64,000 bases of DNA from Kappaphycus alvarezii (GCA_002205965.3 NADL03000005.1:248001-312000); one strand, 5' to 3'. Positions 43,654-55,240 are shown, counted from the first letter of the stretch. Notes: a model not told the origin generated them from the letters alone. Made by a program: numbers and translations.

Positions 43654-44298
43654 GGGGATGAAACTGGCCGAATAATATCATTTTCAGCATACTTGTAACA
43701 TTCTTGAGATAAATTGGTCATATTTTGGCGGTTGACGTCTAGGCTTGGTAAATTGGTTGAGTGTCGGTAAGTTCGAAATGAGTGAGTGACCGGTACACTT
43801 GCTTGTCTTAAATCTGAAACGCTCCATGCAATTACTTCGGAAGATGTTAACATGTCGGATATTTTCAGTGAGGCGGGGCGGGAAGGTGCACTTTTCTTGA
43901 TTTCTGCCATTTGGCTTCCTCTTCTTGATCTCACCTCAAATTTTGAAGGACCTCTTCCGGCGTGCTCACATCTTCAGATATGGAATTCGACATATTCTTA
44001 TTTTCTTTGCAAAGGTAATCTTCTTTCATGCTCCGAATTCCGTCCTTTGATTCGATATTATCGCAAAAAGAAACACATTCAGGTTCAAACCTACCCTAGA
44101 ATTCCAGTCGTCATCTGTTTCAAACCCAGAATCATAATCATCCCATGCCATGTTCATTATCCCCGAGCGTACCCTTTTCCACTTCCGAAAGTGTTAGTTG
44201 GTTCGAATCTTCGCTGTCATAGCTAGAAGTGAAATCTTCACTGTCCGTTTCTTTTAAATCTTCCGGATGTGTGCTTTTGTCGAAATCCAGGGGCATCT

Positions 44299-44757
44299 TC
44301 ACGGTTCTGCCGTCAATATTAACTGAAACGATTTGGTTGCCCAAGTCAATGCAGTCCCTAGTCTTTCCATGGTAGGGCAGCCAATGATTGCATCGAAAGG
44401 GAGATCAGGCATGACAAGAAAGTCTACATCAACTTTAGAGTCCCCAAAGAACACGGAAACCTTGTCAACAGTGCCCATGCATTTTGAGATCGGTTCCATC
44501 CGCACAGTTATTCTTCGAGTAGTTGGAGTAATTTCGAGACCTAGATCTGTCACCAAAGTTTCTGAAATGAGGTTTGGAACAGCGCCCGAATCGAAAAGAG
44601 CTTGGGTTTTCATTCCCAATACTTTGACTGGTACCAGCTTAAGACGTCTTGGTGCTGTCGAGGCCGATTGAAGAAACAGTTTCTTACCCTTAGCGGACTT
44701 ATTAGACCTGATAATTTTTTTGAGTTCTTTTCTCGCATCCTCTGCGTCGCCCCTCAA
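44299..44757 (-). pseudogene. Aspartic protease of gypsy element 2
   Basis: 152-codon frame. ALFDSGAVPNLIS carries the DSGA active-site loop (plus-strand 44581-44592) and FDAIIGCPTMERLG is the second conserved segment (ILG..W/M..). The N-terminal Lys-rich part joins to gag. Confidence 0.85.
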
Positions 44758-44969
44758 AAGTTGACCAAACGTTATCCAGTTGGGGCCGATGCAAGCTCAG
44801 CCACCAAATTGTACTTCTTCACATACTCTAGTACGTCCTTCGGATACTCTTAAATTTCTTACTCTTTTTCGTCTTCTTGGCCGGAGTGACTCCCCTCCTG
44901 GAACAACTTGATCAGACCTCTTGGTTCGAGGAGGTACAGGTGCTGGGATATGCTCCAGCATTCCATAAT

Positions 44970-46019
44970 CTAGCCTAGGTTTTTCGATAAAATGTTCCCT
45001 TCCCCATCCCTTTTTGTCACATTGACTTGACTGATTTCTTCAGCGATGGATACGTTACCGGCATCCGTCAACTTTGATCCTTTCTGTTTTGTAAGATTTT
45101 CATCTCTGGTCCTGACTCGCTCCTTGCTCCGATAAATTTGCTCTTCTGTTGTCTTTAGACCAGCAGTTACTTTCATGATGCCCATATCGACCGCACTTTC
45201 CACAACGAGTGTTTCTATGTGGATTATCAGGACACCTATTTGCAAAGTGTCCAGGCTTGTGACAGTAGAACAGACTTCTGCGGCCTTGGGGCCCCAGACT
45301 GGTTCTTCTTAATGGTAAGAGTAAGGCTTTCCAACTGCGAGGTTATCATGTCAAGTCGATTATCGAATCGGGTTTCCAACCTTTCTTCCAAGTTTTTGAC
45401 ATCGCTCCTGACAGATTCTAATGCTGCTGCACTAGTAGCCGGCCTTTGATAATTCTTTTCAGGATGTACGATAGACATCGATGTGGGGTTTCCCTCGTAC
45501 CTCAGTGACTGAAACGTCTCCGAATTTTTGACAAATTCTACTATGGTACCCTTCAGTTCATTAAAAGTGTGAGGGCCCTTGATGAGGAGGAAATCGGAGA
45601 GCCGCTTATCCCCCATCGCCGCCTTACGCAGCATTCCGTACTTGGCTTGGGCGTTGAACCCAGCCTTTTCATAGAGATCACACAAGTATACCAATGAGCT
45701 TAACAAATCGTCGAAGTTGAGCCGGGCCTCTATGGCGGTACGAATCATCTCATCTGGTTCTACCTCCTTAGCATATTCTTTCACAAGCCACTCACATACC
45801 TCACCGAAGTTACGCCCATTCCCGTTAAGAGACCACCCGTCGATAAACTTGGCCTTATATTTGTGCTTTGCGTCACCATGAAGATAGGCGAAGATACTTG
45901 CGGCCTTCTCTTCATCGCTCTTCTCACGCATCACAACGTTGACATATGTATAGAGAAACTCCTCAACGTCTTCATCTTGCCCCCTGTGAACGTTATACGA
46001 GCAGCGTTGAGATCCATGA
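44970..46019 (-). pseudogene. gag of gypsy element 2 with two zinc knuckles
   Basis: ATG 46019 gives MDLNAARITFTGGK. A one-base break leads into EDVEEFLYTYVNVVMREKS and the open frame 45934-45236 (FAYLHGDAKHKYKAKF, then the long helical region). The first CCHC knuckle (YCHKPGHFANRC, about 45230-45270) has lost one base in its CxxC. The second (RCGKCGRYGHHESNC, about 45170-45215) is whole. This is a standard Ty3/gypsy Gag plan. Confidence 0.8.
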
Positions 46020-46100
46020 TTACAGAAAAAAATCCCGAATGTTCCCTAATACTGCCACACTCGAATACCTCGGGTGCAACCCCTCCACAAGAGTACCAAA

Positions 46101-46660
46101 TGATAGGGGTAAATCGTCGGGGAAGAGATATTCAGAACCAACTACCCCAAGAAGGAGGTGTTGCAAGCGACAAAAGTGCTACCGTGGTATAGTTGAACGA
46201 ACAAAAAGGAGTGTATAGGAAGACAGTTGAGAGGGCTACAAGCAAGTATAAAGGGCAGGGTCTACCACTGATGCTCTGTGACCAGCGTAGGAAAATTTTC
46301 TTGGGTCTGAAGTTGACTCTCAACTTCCTACTACTCGGGACTTTACTTGAAGTTTTCTGCCAACTTGCTTTATGCTTTGTGTGACTTAATTGTTTGAGCG
46401 CCCCGCTCGGGTATGCTGGCTCACAAGTACTCCTACCATTTCATGCAAACAGCCCTTATATAGAGTTTTCAACCCTCACATTTGTAGCACCTATACAGTA
46501 CCTATGTGCCATACGTATCTGCACCGCTACAGTACGGTGCAAAGCATCCCTCTAAAAATAATTGAAAATAAAATTTAATACAGTGACAGCGCAGCCAGCG
46601 CAGCATGCCAGCTCATCCAGCGCAGCATTCCGAATAATATCTAGAAGTTACGTTATATCA
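46101..46660 (-). repeat. 5' LTR of gypsy element 2
   Basis: 560 bp, TGATAGGGG...TATATCA, matching 41057-41622 with scattered substitutions and single-base gaps. Related but shorter LTRs occur at 53841 and 61858. Confidence 0.95.
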
Positions 46661-46670
46661 CTCGGTGCAC

Positions 46671-49548
46671 TACCCTCCTGGCGGGGTTTACTTGGAGCAC
46701 TTTTCAGAGTATCACTCGTATCTCCTAAATTACCTACGCGTTATCAGTCATTGAAAGTGCATAAGATAGAGGCTGCTCTTTGCAATTGGCTGCTAGAAAA
46801 TGACGTTTGAAAATGAAGTACTTTACTCATTATGACAAAGAACGTGGAGCACGGTCACAACACCGAAAAAACGGCCAGTGCTTCTAATTCGGTGCATTTT
46901 CATCCAACCACTTCAACGAATATGAACAATGGCTCGCGTCACCCAGGACTGCCTGGTCCCCACGCTCTCCTCCAGTACAACTAAAGGAAGTTCTGAACCC
47001 CCTCTGTGCTCCGATAGATCAAGAAGCGCACGAGCGCAATCATCATATATTGGAAGACGACCACCCTAGGGGCCCTGATCTTTCACCACTCTACTCATTG
47101 TCTCCGGATCTGGGTTCTATTTCGCAAGGGCATCCAGATCCAACCTCGGCATCTTCAGAGGCGTTCTCGGAGTCTCTTGCAAGACTTCTGAGGTACTTCT
47201 GAGGTACTTGATGGAGGCGTGTTCTCGTCTCTTCCGCATCATACAACAGTGTTCTGATTTTTATTTCGAAGGGCTATCTGAACGCAATTAATCTCCTCTC
47301 TCTGGCACTTCTTTTCCGAGCTGAGCTTCTGATTCTCGGCTATCGCTTCTTGTGCTTGGCGGTTTTTTCCGCTTTTTCAATTTTCATCCGTTTCTTCTCT
47401 GCTTCGGCGACCTTCTTTGCATCTTCCTTAGTGCGCTTCCTGGAATCCTTTGCTTCCAGCCTTGCCTTCTTCGCCGCCTTTTGCAATCGCTTCTTCTCGG
47501 CTTTTGCATCTTCCGCCGCCTTCTTCGCGGACTCTTTCTCCCTTTTTTCTCCGCTTTTTCCTATTCCGCCACCTTTCTGGCATGGTCTAGTTCTTCTTTC
47601 TTTTTTCTCTCTGCGACTCCTCTTCTCCTCGTTTTTACTCCTTCTGTTCTCTGGCAGCAGTTACACCTGCATGTGTGAGGTATACTGCAGGAGTTCTAGA
47701 GTGAAATGCATTCTGGTTCTCAACGTCGGTGCGGACACCTCCCAAATGCGTCAACATTGTACCCTTCACGGCTTTTTCAATCCTCGATTCTCTCGTTGAT
47801 TACATTCGCAATAAAATTGTACCTTTCCAAAGTGTCCTCGTCCTCTCTCTGCAAAAACAGCTCGATTTCCCGCAAGTCTTTGCCCATACTTTTGTTTGCC
47901 ACTTGTGTCTGTCGCTGGATAACATTATCAGCAGGGAGGCCGGTCAGAAAATAAATGTCTATCGGAAAGATCTTAGTGGCATGGAATGAGTTCTCAATTA
48001 CTTCATTTGTAATACCTTTGTAACCGGCGACATCAAGCATCAGATTGAGGCGCATGTTGGAGTAGTCGGCGAATGACTTCTTCAGAATCCAATCCTGGTT
48101 TTACGCAGCGTCGCCTTATATGTCTTATTGATCTGATTTTCACAAGGCTGAAGAAAGTGAGAGGTGTTGGCGGGAGCCTGTACTATTTCAATACCGTACT
48201 CAGAACTTCTCTTCAGCCATTCAAAGCCATTTCTGGAACTATGACCATCGAGGAGGAGTAGAATGCTATTGCGCTCGTTGACGAAATTGCGGGCGTGTTT
48301 TTGTATGTGCTCAACCACGAAGTGTATAATATTTTTCTGAATACTGCCATTAGGGGAGGCACACGAGAAGAATCAGACGGCATCCAGTCATCCTTTGTAA
48401 GCGTGTGGGGGACACCGTTTTCATCTTTGAATATGCATTACGGTAGAGGATGAAACCATCTAGCCATTTGGTTGACCCCGCCGAACACGAAGAATGGGGG
48501 TAACTTGTCGCCTGCAGCATTGGAGATTACAACAGCAGTGAGGTTTTTTCCTGCGGTTTTCTTAACCCCTTTGAAACAGCCATGGTGCGGGTTCGATCCA
48601 CCGAAAACCTTAACGGTCTCGCCGATTTCAACAGAGACATCAGTTTCATCCATGTTCCAAACCCTTTTTGGGTCCGCGAGAATACCTGGGTTCGCTGCTT
48701 ACACCTGCTGGAGGGCCTTTCGGTAGGAGTAAAGATGATCATGTGTTTTCGCCGAAACCTTTGCCCATTCTTTTACTTCATTTTTCCTCAAAGTCAGTGT
48801 TCTATTAAGCGTACGGAAAGAGCAAACCCAATAATCAGAAGGAAGATCTCTTTTGAAGGGTTTTCCCTCCATCTTTGCACCGCAATGTTCTTCAAGTCAT
48901 CAAAAGTAGCAGCGAAACCACGCTCGGCGACCTTGATCAGTTGCTGTGCAATTCTGTTCTCTTCGAACTCAGTCAACGCCGGCGGGGTTCCGGCGCTTCT
49001 ATGGATTGAATCGAGGACAATTTGCTTTAGTGCCTCATCACTGTTTCCTCTAGCCTTCGGCATACACTTTTTTAGGCGATTGAAGTTTCCCATTGACGTC
49101 CCGGAGGTCTTAACGGCTTGGCGGAATTCGATGCCTTCATATAACATCTGCAGAGCGTTAAACAGCGCTTTGAAAATTGCGTCGCGATCAAGCTTGCGTT
49201 GTTTTGCGCCCTGCGTTTGGCGACGCATTGCCTTGCCCATGACCTGCAAGTTTTGTGTGATACTGTGGAGAGGAGAAGTTGTTAGGAGAAGGGTACAGTG
49301 TGGTAGGGCATAAAGGGCTGGAAGGACGCTCTAGGACAATATAACTTCTCAAGGAAATAAATGGGCCGGAGAGTTCACAGCTTTCTATAATTGAAGCACA
49401 ACTATTGTTCATAACCCGCACAGATGGCAGCGGTGTGGCATGGCCAGAGCATCTGCAGACTGTTTGTATTGGTCTGTTGTTTATTCGCGGGAGAGGGATT
49501 CGTGCACCAAATTACACTGGTGCGCCGAATTATTCCCACCAGGGGGTA
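46671..49548 (-). mobile_element. pogo/Tigger-type DNA transposon
   Basis: The element proper is 46673-49546 (2.87 kb), with TA on both sides (46671-46672 and 49547-49548). The ends form imperfect ~30-bp inverted repeats: CCCTCCTGGCGGGG on the left and CCCCCTGGTGGGA on the right in inverted sense, then weaker matches. It begins 12 bp after the gypsy LTR, so the two insertions are adjacent. Confidence 0.75.
47341..49249 (-). pseudogene. pogo-like DDE_1 transposase
   Basis: The N-terminus (49249-48794) has MRRQTQGAKQRKLDRDAI, KTSGTSMGNFNRLKKCMPKA and ALTEFEENRIAQQLIKVAERG, the two DNA-binding helix-turn-helix units of pogo-type transposases. The catalytic domain has NMDETDVSVEIGE (first Asp) with LTAVVISNAAGDKLPPFFVF, then ILLLLDGHSSRNGFEWL (second Asp) and QAPANTSHFLQPCENQINKT (third acidic region). 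Beyond 47777 the tail in other frames is a Lys/Ala/Glu-rich coiled coil (EAKKVAEAEKKRMK-like) to a stop at 47341. Frame breaks near 48730, 48430, 48330 and 47790 leave it non-functional. Plus-strand hydrophobic ORFs at 47350-47800 are shadows of that tail. Confidence 0.85.
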
Positions 49549-50240
49549 GTTGATGAGGATCAATGAAACTGTTTTCCGTTCTCAAATTTTAATTAAATGT
49601 TCAATTGATGACGTGGTTTCTTAAAAATTTTCTGGTATATCCGAGCGCTACAGCTGAGCTATTTCCAAAAATCTCTATAAAGGGGGCTTACTTGTATTCT
49701 CTCGAACTGAAGTGGGGGTACCAACGGACGGACTGCAGATAAGCTGGCTGATAACCAGTCTACGTGTACGTTAGTGTCTATAAGCACTTCTGCTTTCGAT
49801 TTTCTACGCGGGAATGAAAATTTTTGCATACTTCTGCTACTGTACTAGAGCCATTTATTGTTTTCATGGCTATTGGTTCTAGACCGAAGCCTCAAAGTAT
49901 TGCGTCTATGGTTTTATGTGGTTCAATGCACGTGGTAAATTGTTTTAACTGAGGTGTCAATGCAGTTCCTTCATAGACAGCACTGAAAGTATGGTACCCG
50001 TATATAATTTTCCAAAACCAGGCTTCTGAAAGATTATATAAATGAAAATGTCTCTCCTACTTTCGGTTCGAAAGAACGGGGTAAGGCCTTAACTAAGATC
50101 AAGTCAATTCAGGAATATCGGCCTTCGCAAAGAAGTACCATAAAGCAGATCACAACCACCAAGTTCAGTGAGCCTCTTTTGACGCCAAGTCAAGCTTGAA
50201 CATTTAGTACTACAGAAAAGGACATTCACTTATGTTACTG
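49549..50240. other. No gene seen
   Basis: AT-rich sequence with many stops in all frames. Several short words shared with the gypsy LTR-internal junctions are not convincing. Confidence 0.4.
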
Positions 50241-50566
50241 AGGAGATAAAAGCACTTTTACTTTTAATGCTGAGAAGGTATCTTCAGAAGAGCTCCACTC
50301 GGATAGTTTTAATCAAGAGAATCGAAACCCTGGAAAAATTTGGGTGTCAAATACAAACAAAAGCCCTTCAATCAGTTCCTTTACCTCCAAGCGAGGTGGT
50401 AGAGCCTGCGCCTTTAGAGTTGGTTACTAGAGCAGTCACTCAGTTTTCACGCCCACTCCTCTCTATCGCCCGTAAACGTCTACTCTAGTACTTTAGTCGC
50501 TCACAAAGACTTTCATCTCGGTAGTTAGTGGTTCCTTTTTTCGTTGGCGCCATTTTTACCCTATTA
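50240..50566 (+). repeat. Divergent LTR relative, inverted to the TGATAGGGG LTRs
   Basis: 50380-50566 aligns with 60820-61009: GAGGTGGTAGAGC, GTTGGTTACTAGAGC, TTAGTCGCTC and TTTTTACC in order. Its end (TTTTTACCCTATTA) is the complement of the TGATAGGGGTAAA LTR start with one change. It looks like a 3' LTR in plus orientation without a recognisable element. Confidence 0.5.
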
Positions 50567-50590
50567 GCTGCCGCGAAACTCCACAAGGTG

Positions 50591-50812
50591 ACCTCCATCA
50601 CCTACACAACGCTATCAAAATGCTTCGTCATTTAACGCTCTCCCCTGGAAAACTCCAAAAGCTGTACATCGTCCTCACTCCCTTCGTTAGACGTTACCAA
50701 CTTAGTCGCTTAGCCCCTAGGGGCACCTCCAATGCTAAGGACACGTCGGCCCCTTGTTGGGGGTCCCTTCTTCAATAAACGTTCAACCCACCATACTAGA
50801 GTCTTTAGGTTC
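50591..50812. repeat. ~220-bp direct repeat, copy 1
   Basis: Matches 51093-51313. The first half is moderately conserved (CACCTACxxxACGCTATCAAA, TCCTCACTCCCTTCGTTA). The last ~100 bp (from CTTAGTCGCTTAGCCCCTAG) is almost identical and contains the hairpin-capable CCCCTTGTTGGGG. Confidence 0.8.
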
Positions 50813-51092
50813 TCAGCTCTCTCACATCCCATATCACATGGCACATTTGTCCACCGTGCCATGAACATCCAGCCGACCGGGCCACCTTGTCGACATACTT
50901 CCGTCAATCGTGGAACTCCCCTCCCTCCCGCCTCCCACCCCAGCCTACTTCCCGCCATCCGCAGCCCGTATCTACCATCGGTGACTTTCTTGCATTCTTA
51001 ACCCCTCATTTGCTTCATGGCCATCGTAGAAGACTCATTCTTTGGTTCCTGCACTGGTTCCCGTTCTACCACCGTCGCTCCAGCACCCCACA
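50813..51092. other. Spacer between the 220-bp repeats
   Basis: Pyrimidine-rich and open in two plus-strand frames (50732-51001, 50887-51159). No domain recognised. With the flanking repeats it could be a short composite element. Confidence 0.35.
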
Positions 51093-51313
51093 AGGCGAAC
51101 CTGAGCACCTACGCCACGCTATCAAACTGTCTCACCATTCAACGCTCTCCCGTCGATAACTCGAAACGCTTTACACCATCCTCACTCCCTTCGTTACATA
51201 TTAGCAACTTAGTCGCTTAGCCCCTAGGGGCACCCCCCAATGCTATGGTCCACGTCGGCCCCTTGTTGGGGGTCCCTTCTTCAATAAACGTTCAACCCAC
51301 CATACTAGAGTGT
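51093..51313. repeat. ~220-bp direct repeat, copy 2
   Basis: See copy 1. The conserved end reads GGGGTCCCTTCTTCAATAAA then CGTTCAACCCACCATACTAGAG. AATAAA within it could act as a polyadenylation signal. Confidence 0.8.
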
Positions 51314-52547
51314 CAGATGACGAAGTAAACTACCCCGTCATTCCCTCCCCGTACCATAATAGACATACTACATACTAGAGATTGGTTGTAGATGTATTAT
51401 TGGACGAACGGAGCAGTAACCACATTTGTGCTACAGGTCCCCTGCTTTAGCTAGCACCGCGCCCATCATCTGCGGTCCATGCTTTTCTCTATCCTCAGGC
51501 CCACTACGCTGCCCCGGGATGAAGACCACACCCGACCCAGGGGGCTCGCGGCCCGTTTTAGTCGATATAAACCAGTCGACGTAACGGATTAGGGCAATGC
51601 ACGCAGTGAAAATGGGCAGTGAAAATTGCAATTCGCGAGGTTACGGGAAGATGTAAAGTCTGGTTGCATGTGACGATCATGATTGGGGAAGTGTAGAGCA
51701 GGCCCGGACGGGACAGCACGTATGCAATGACCTGCCAGGGTACTCGCAAACACCCCCAACACCACCACTTGCGACAAGCTGGCGCGCAGAGTTTTCCAGG
51801 GAAACGACCTTTGCCAGCAGACATCTTGGAGCTGAAACTGGACTGGAATCCAGAAACTGTTGATGAGCATATAACACCTTAAGACCGTACGATACCTTAC
51901 GCCATACCATTCCTTCACGTTCTCCCTCGAGGTCGCGCCGGGATTTGGTTTTTCCTTGCCGGAAACCCCGTTACCTTTCTGCAAACTAAAGCTGAGATTG
52001 GAAGGTGCCTGTCATTTTTCGTACATAAATACTGCTATACAAGTCGACTGGGTATCGGCCAGCATATTTGCTACAGAAATTAAACTCCCCATTTTCCCCA
52101 TTCCGGATTACCTGACGCCAATTAGATGAAACGACCGGAACGCATGGGGTGGGCAGAGGAAAAGAAACTCCGACGAATTCATGACGTGTTGTTCAGGTAC
52201 TTTGCTTCATGCGCAGAAGGATAAACCGAGGTAGGGTACCCATGGACTTTATACACCAGATGACACGCGGAAGGGCCTTGGCAGTTGGCTCTGACAGCTC
52301 CTTTGGAGTATAGCTGGAGTGATGAAGCAGCTGGTCGGTTTCAGCGAAGCCAGTTTTCCGTGCTAGAAGCTCTTTCTCTTGTGAATTATTCTTGTGGATC
52401 CGCTGGAGTTCTACAAATTAGTCGCCCCTGGAATGAAACCAGCGGGACAGGCAAAATTTATGGCAGGACACGCTTATGGCCCTCTAATCAAACCCCCTCA
52501 CGCAATGTCTGTTGCCGAACGCGCATATGGGAACATCCCCTCGTTTA
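51314..52547. other. No recognised gene
   Basis: Mixed composition. An open frame 52394-52576 (+; VAPGMKPAGQAKFMAGHAYG) just upstream of the small secreted-protein candidate has plausible composition but no known domain. Confidence 0.35.
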
Positions 52548-52556
52548 CTATAAAGG
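52548..52556 (+). promoter_or_regulatory. TATA-like box
   Basis: ACTATAAAG at 52548-52556 lies about 100 bp before the ATG at 52655. Spacing and sequence fit a core promoter with a ~70-nt leader. Confidence 0.4.
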
Positions 52557-52654
52557 CACGACGTTCGATAGCTTGAGGATCCTAAAGCGAATCTATCCTG
52601 TCAAAGCGCTTCAGACCCCCTCCACTTCAAATCTACACACCCTCGCATCTAATC

Positions 52655-52902
52655 ATGATTGCTAAGATCGCCATTCTCGCTCTCGTCGGAGCTGCTGTCG
52701 CCACTCCATTTCCCGTTCCGGCGTCCATGGTATGCTGAGCTCCGGGGCCGGCTTCCACAGCCACGGAACCACTTCCGCCGGTGCCGCCGCTGATTCCGAG
52801 TCCGGTGTTGCCGCAGGTTCTCTTGAAGGTATCGGATCGGTTCTCGGCGTTGCTGGTCCGGGTCAGGCGGCCGCGGCCGCCCTCGCCTCCCCATCCCTGT
52901 AG
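52655..52902 (+). CDS. Candidate small secreted Ala/Gly-rich protein
   Basis: ATG 52655 reads MIAKIAILALVGAAVATPFP: a short basic start, a hydrophobic run and an AVA-type signal-peptidase site after about residue 17. The frame closes after ~27 codons, but one base out of phase it continues (LSSGAGFHSHGTTSAGAAAD ... SLEGIGSVLGVAGPGQ) to TAG at 52900-52902. The composition of that second part is Gly/Ala/Ser-rich and coherent. So the original product was about 80 residues: a signal peptide and a small low-complexity mature part. The break is at CATGGTATGC. It has no family I know. A TATA-like box lies 100 bp upstream. Confidence 0.45.
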
Positions 52903-53840
52903 GTGGAATTGGACCAGCCGAAGGCCGCAGTGATTGCTAACCGCAGCGTCCGTCCTACAAGTTCCAGTTAGAAGTGTTAAGCGCTGGAACCGTGACTAGG
53001 GCTGGCCCTTGTGGCGAATAACGCAACGGAGGAGTGATTGGTAGCCCGCCTTGATCGAAGCGGTGGTGCACGCGGTGACGCTTCTTGCGCCGAGGATGAA
53101 AATGTGGTGCTGAAAATGGGCGGGGAAAAACATTGAAACCGCGCGGTTGCGGAATACACATGGAAATAAACAGAGTGGAAGGGGGCGCGAATGAGGTAGA
53201 TAGGTCTGTGCAATAGAATGACTGGATTTTCGCAGCTTGTACAAATGATTAAACGGGGACTATCTTCGTTTCTGAAGGCAGAAACAGTGCATCACTAAAT
53301 ATGTGCGTAACCAACATACATTCTAGTTGTATCCAACACATATTCTAGTCACTTTATTCATTGGTACAGATTCAGAGTAAGGCGTGGCCTCGGGGAGCGT
53401 GCTGTGCTCTGGAACGGATCCTACTGGTTGAAGGGTGGAAATTGAGGGGGGGGGGTAATGTAGTATTTTATTGATTAGGATGTAGAGCGGCTACCTCCCG
53501 GAGCAGTGGTGGGCGGGTCTAAGCATTGGATACAAAGGGAGGCAGACGACCTTACAAGACTGGAGTGAGACCAGCCATAAGGCATGCTGCGTTGGATAAA
53601 AATGTCGCCGCAGCATGTCTTTGCATGAGGAAAGATTTCCCCCGGCCTTTGTGTTCTGTTTTCCTTGGGAGTGGCATATACGTCTTAGCAGTCTTCGTGG
53701 AGCCGTCCCCAGGCCATTCACCAAGCAGACTGCACTAGGCAGTGACTTGCGTAACCCTTTGCTGTTTGCGAAACCGGACATCCGATTTACCGCAAACGAA
53801 GTTGCCAAACCTAGTCCTCGGGAAAACACCGAGGACAGGG
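52903..53840. other. No recognised gene
   Basis: Includes a run of nine G at 53446-53454. Minus-strand frames at 52955-53244 and 53491-53907 are open but show no domain; the latter overlaps the LTR start and is probably chance. Confidence 0.4.
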
Positions 53841-54257
53841 TGATAGGGGTAAATCGTCGGGAGAAGAGATATTCAGAACCAACCAACCCAAGAAGGAGGT
53901 GTTGCAAGCGACAAAAGTGCTACCGTGGTATAGTTGAACAATAAAAAGGAGTGTATATGGAGAGAGTTGAGAGGGCTACAAGCAAGTATAAAAGGGGCAG
54001 GGTCTACCACTGATGCTCTGCGACCAGCTTAGGAAAAAGTTTTCTTTGGTCTGAAGTTGACTCTCAGCTTCCTACTACTCAGAGCTTGAGCTGAAGTTGT
54101 CTGCCAGCTTGCTTGACCTCTCAAGGAGGAAGCACTTTACTCAGCTTATATAGACTTTTTCGGCTAATCCTAAAGTCTCAATCAAACATACTAAATACCA
54201 TAAAACGCATAAAAGGGCATCTTGTGGATGTGATTGGCCAGAGGGAAGATATTATCA
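53841..54257 (-). repeat. LTR copy A (TGATAGGGG family)
   Basis: 417 bp, TGATAGGGGTAAATCG ... ATTATCA. The first ~280 bp matches the gypsy element 2 LTR; the rest instead matches the copy at 61858-62272, including CAGCTTATATAGACTTTTT (TATA-like). It adjoins an acidic-ORF copy on its inner side. Confidence 0.85.
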
Positions 54258-54273
54258 AGGAAAATATCTGTAT

Positions 54274-54785
54274 CTACTCCTCACAATCGTTATCCTCAAG
54301 ATCAGAACCAAATAACTCCTCCAAAATATCCATACTCTCAATGCAATCCCTACAAATTCCCTCGAACGGCTCAGAATGATAAATGGCTTCATCCGACATA
54401 TCAAGATCCTCCAACCCTTCCTCGCGACCCTCTGCCTCCGCGCCAACCCATCCGAAGAATCGAGATGACGATCACGCCCTCACTATCCCTCCATCCCCCA
54501 CAGCAACTTCCCACGATTATACACCATCGGTGCCCACGGAGCTACAAAGTCTTCCTCATCCTCGGATCCCTCCACGTCCGACTCAGTCCGACTCAGTTCC
54601 CTCTGACTCCTCCTCCTCCGCCTCCTCCAAGAAGTGCCGACGAACCCACTCCGAACACGCTCACGGTCCATCCTCCTTAAGTAGTCGTCGTAGTCTGTTG
54701 GCCCATTATTCATTAGGGCTAGGCCGTTGATGGGGCGAAAGGGGCGGCTTTTGGTGATGGGGGCGGAGGGGCGAAGGTTGTTCAT
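54274..54785 (-). pseudogene. Acidic accessory ORF, copy A
   Basis: ATG 54785: MNNLRPSAPITKS, then INGLALMNNGPTDYDDYLRR and MDRERVR, a short Arg-rich break, and an acidic segment (DVEGSEDEEDF). In another frame the C-terminus reads DMSDEAIYHSEPFEGICRDC and SMDILEELFGSDLED, ending at TAG 54274. The same N- and C-terminal blocks occur at 62.3-62.9 kb. No known domain. The stop is 16 bp from the LTR. Confidence 0.7.
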
Positions 54786-55151
54786 TCTGATAGACGTTGG
54801 GGAATGGGAGGCAATGTAGGGTGTTTTGGGGGGAGGGGTGGTGAGTAAAATGATCGGGACATTTGGAACTTGGAATAAAGGGGTTTAAATAGGCTCCCGA
54901 GGCAGGTTCTATAGATTAGGAATAGGTAAAATTAATCTGCAAGGGATTTTGCAGTAGTGCAATTGCGCCCTTCTTCTCAAAAAAAGGTGAATTTGGAGGA
55001 GGAAGTAAGCTAAAAGGGAAAAGGAACTTGATTCGGGGTCGATTCAGAGGGCTAAATACAGTATAAAAATATCTAGATAAAATGGAAGTAAATTTGGAAA
55101 TGACGATGGGAGAAGTTAGGGGCGGGATCGTTGTATGTTGCTGGATTACAC

Positions 55152-55235
55152 GAAGGGAGGACCATTTCCTGTATTACATGAAGGGAGGACCATTTCCTGT
55201 ATTACATGAGGGGAGGACCATTTTCTGTATTACAC
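55152..55235. repeat. 28-bp tandem repeat, three units (copy A)
   Basis: Units at 55152, 55180 and 55208, each GAxGGGAGGACCATTTCCTG plus TATTACAT/C. The same three-unit array occurs at 57351-57431. It lies upstream of the acidic ORF relative to its direction. Confidence 0.95.
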
Positions 55236-55240
55236 AGGGG

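Larger units (their letters stand above)
41057..46660 (-). mobile_element. Ty3/gypsy retrotransposon with LTRs (element 2)
   Basis: 5.6 kb. The LTRs are flanked by TTCGG (left) and CTCGG (right), a 5-bp duplication with one mismatch. The minus strand has gag from ATG 46019, protease, RT, RNase H and integrase ending at 41658, 35 bp before the LTR: no accessory ORF here. Two nt inside the 5' LTR the strand reads TGGTACTCTTGTGG, a tRNA-3'-end (CCA) type primer site of undetermined tRNA. Frameshifts break every domain, but LTRs are still close, so some breaks may be sequence errors. Confidence 0.95.

Noticed and set aside
46040-46100. tRNA gene beside the gypsy 5' LTR (…GAGTACCA)
   Set aside because: Only the 3' CCA-like end is present, as expected for a primer-binding site; no cloverleaf can be formed.
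47350-47799. Hydrophobic Phe/Ala/Ser-rich ORFs on the plus strand, like a membrane protein
   Set aside because: They are the complement of the Lys/Ala/Glu-rich coiled-coil tail of the pogo transposase.
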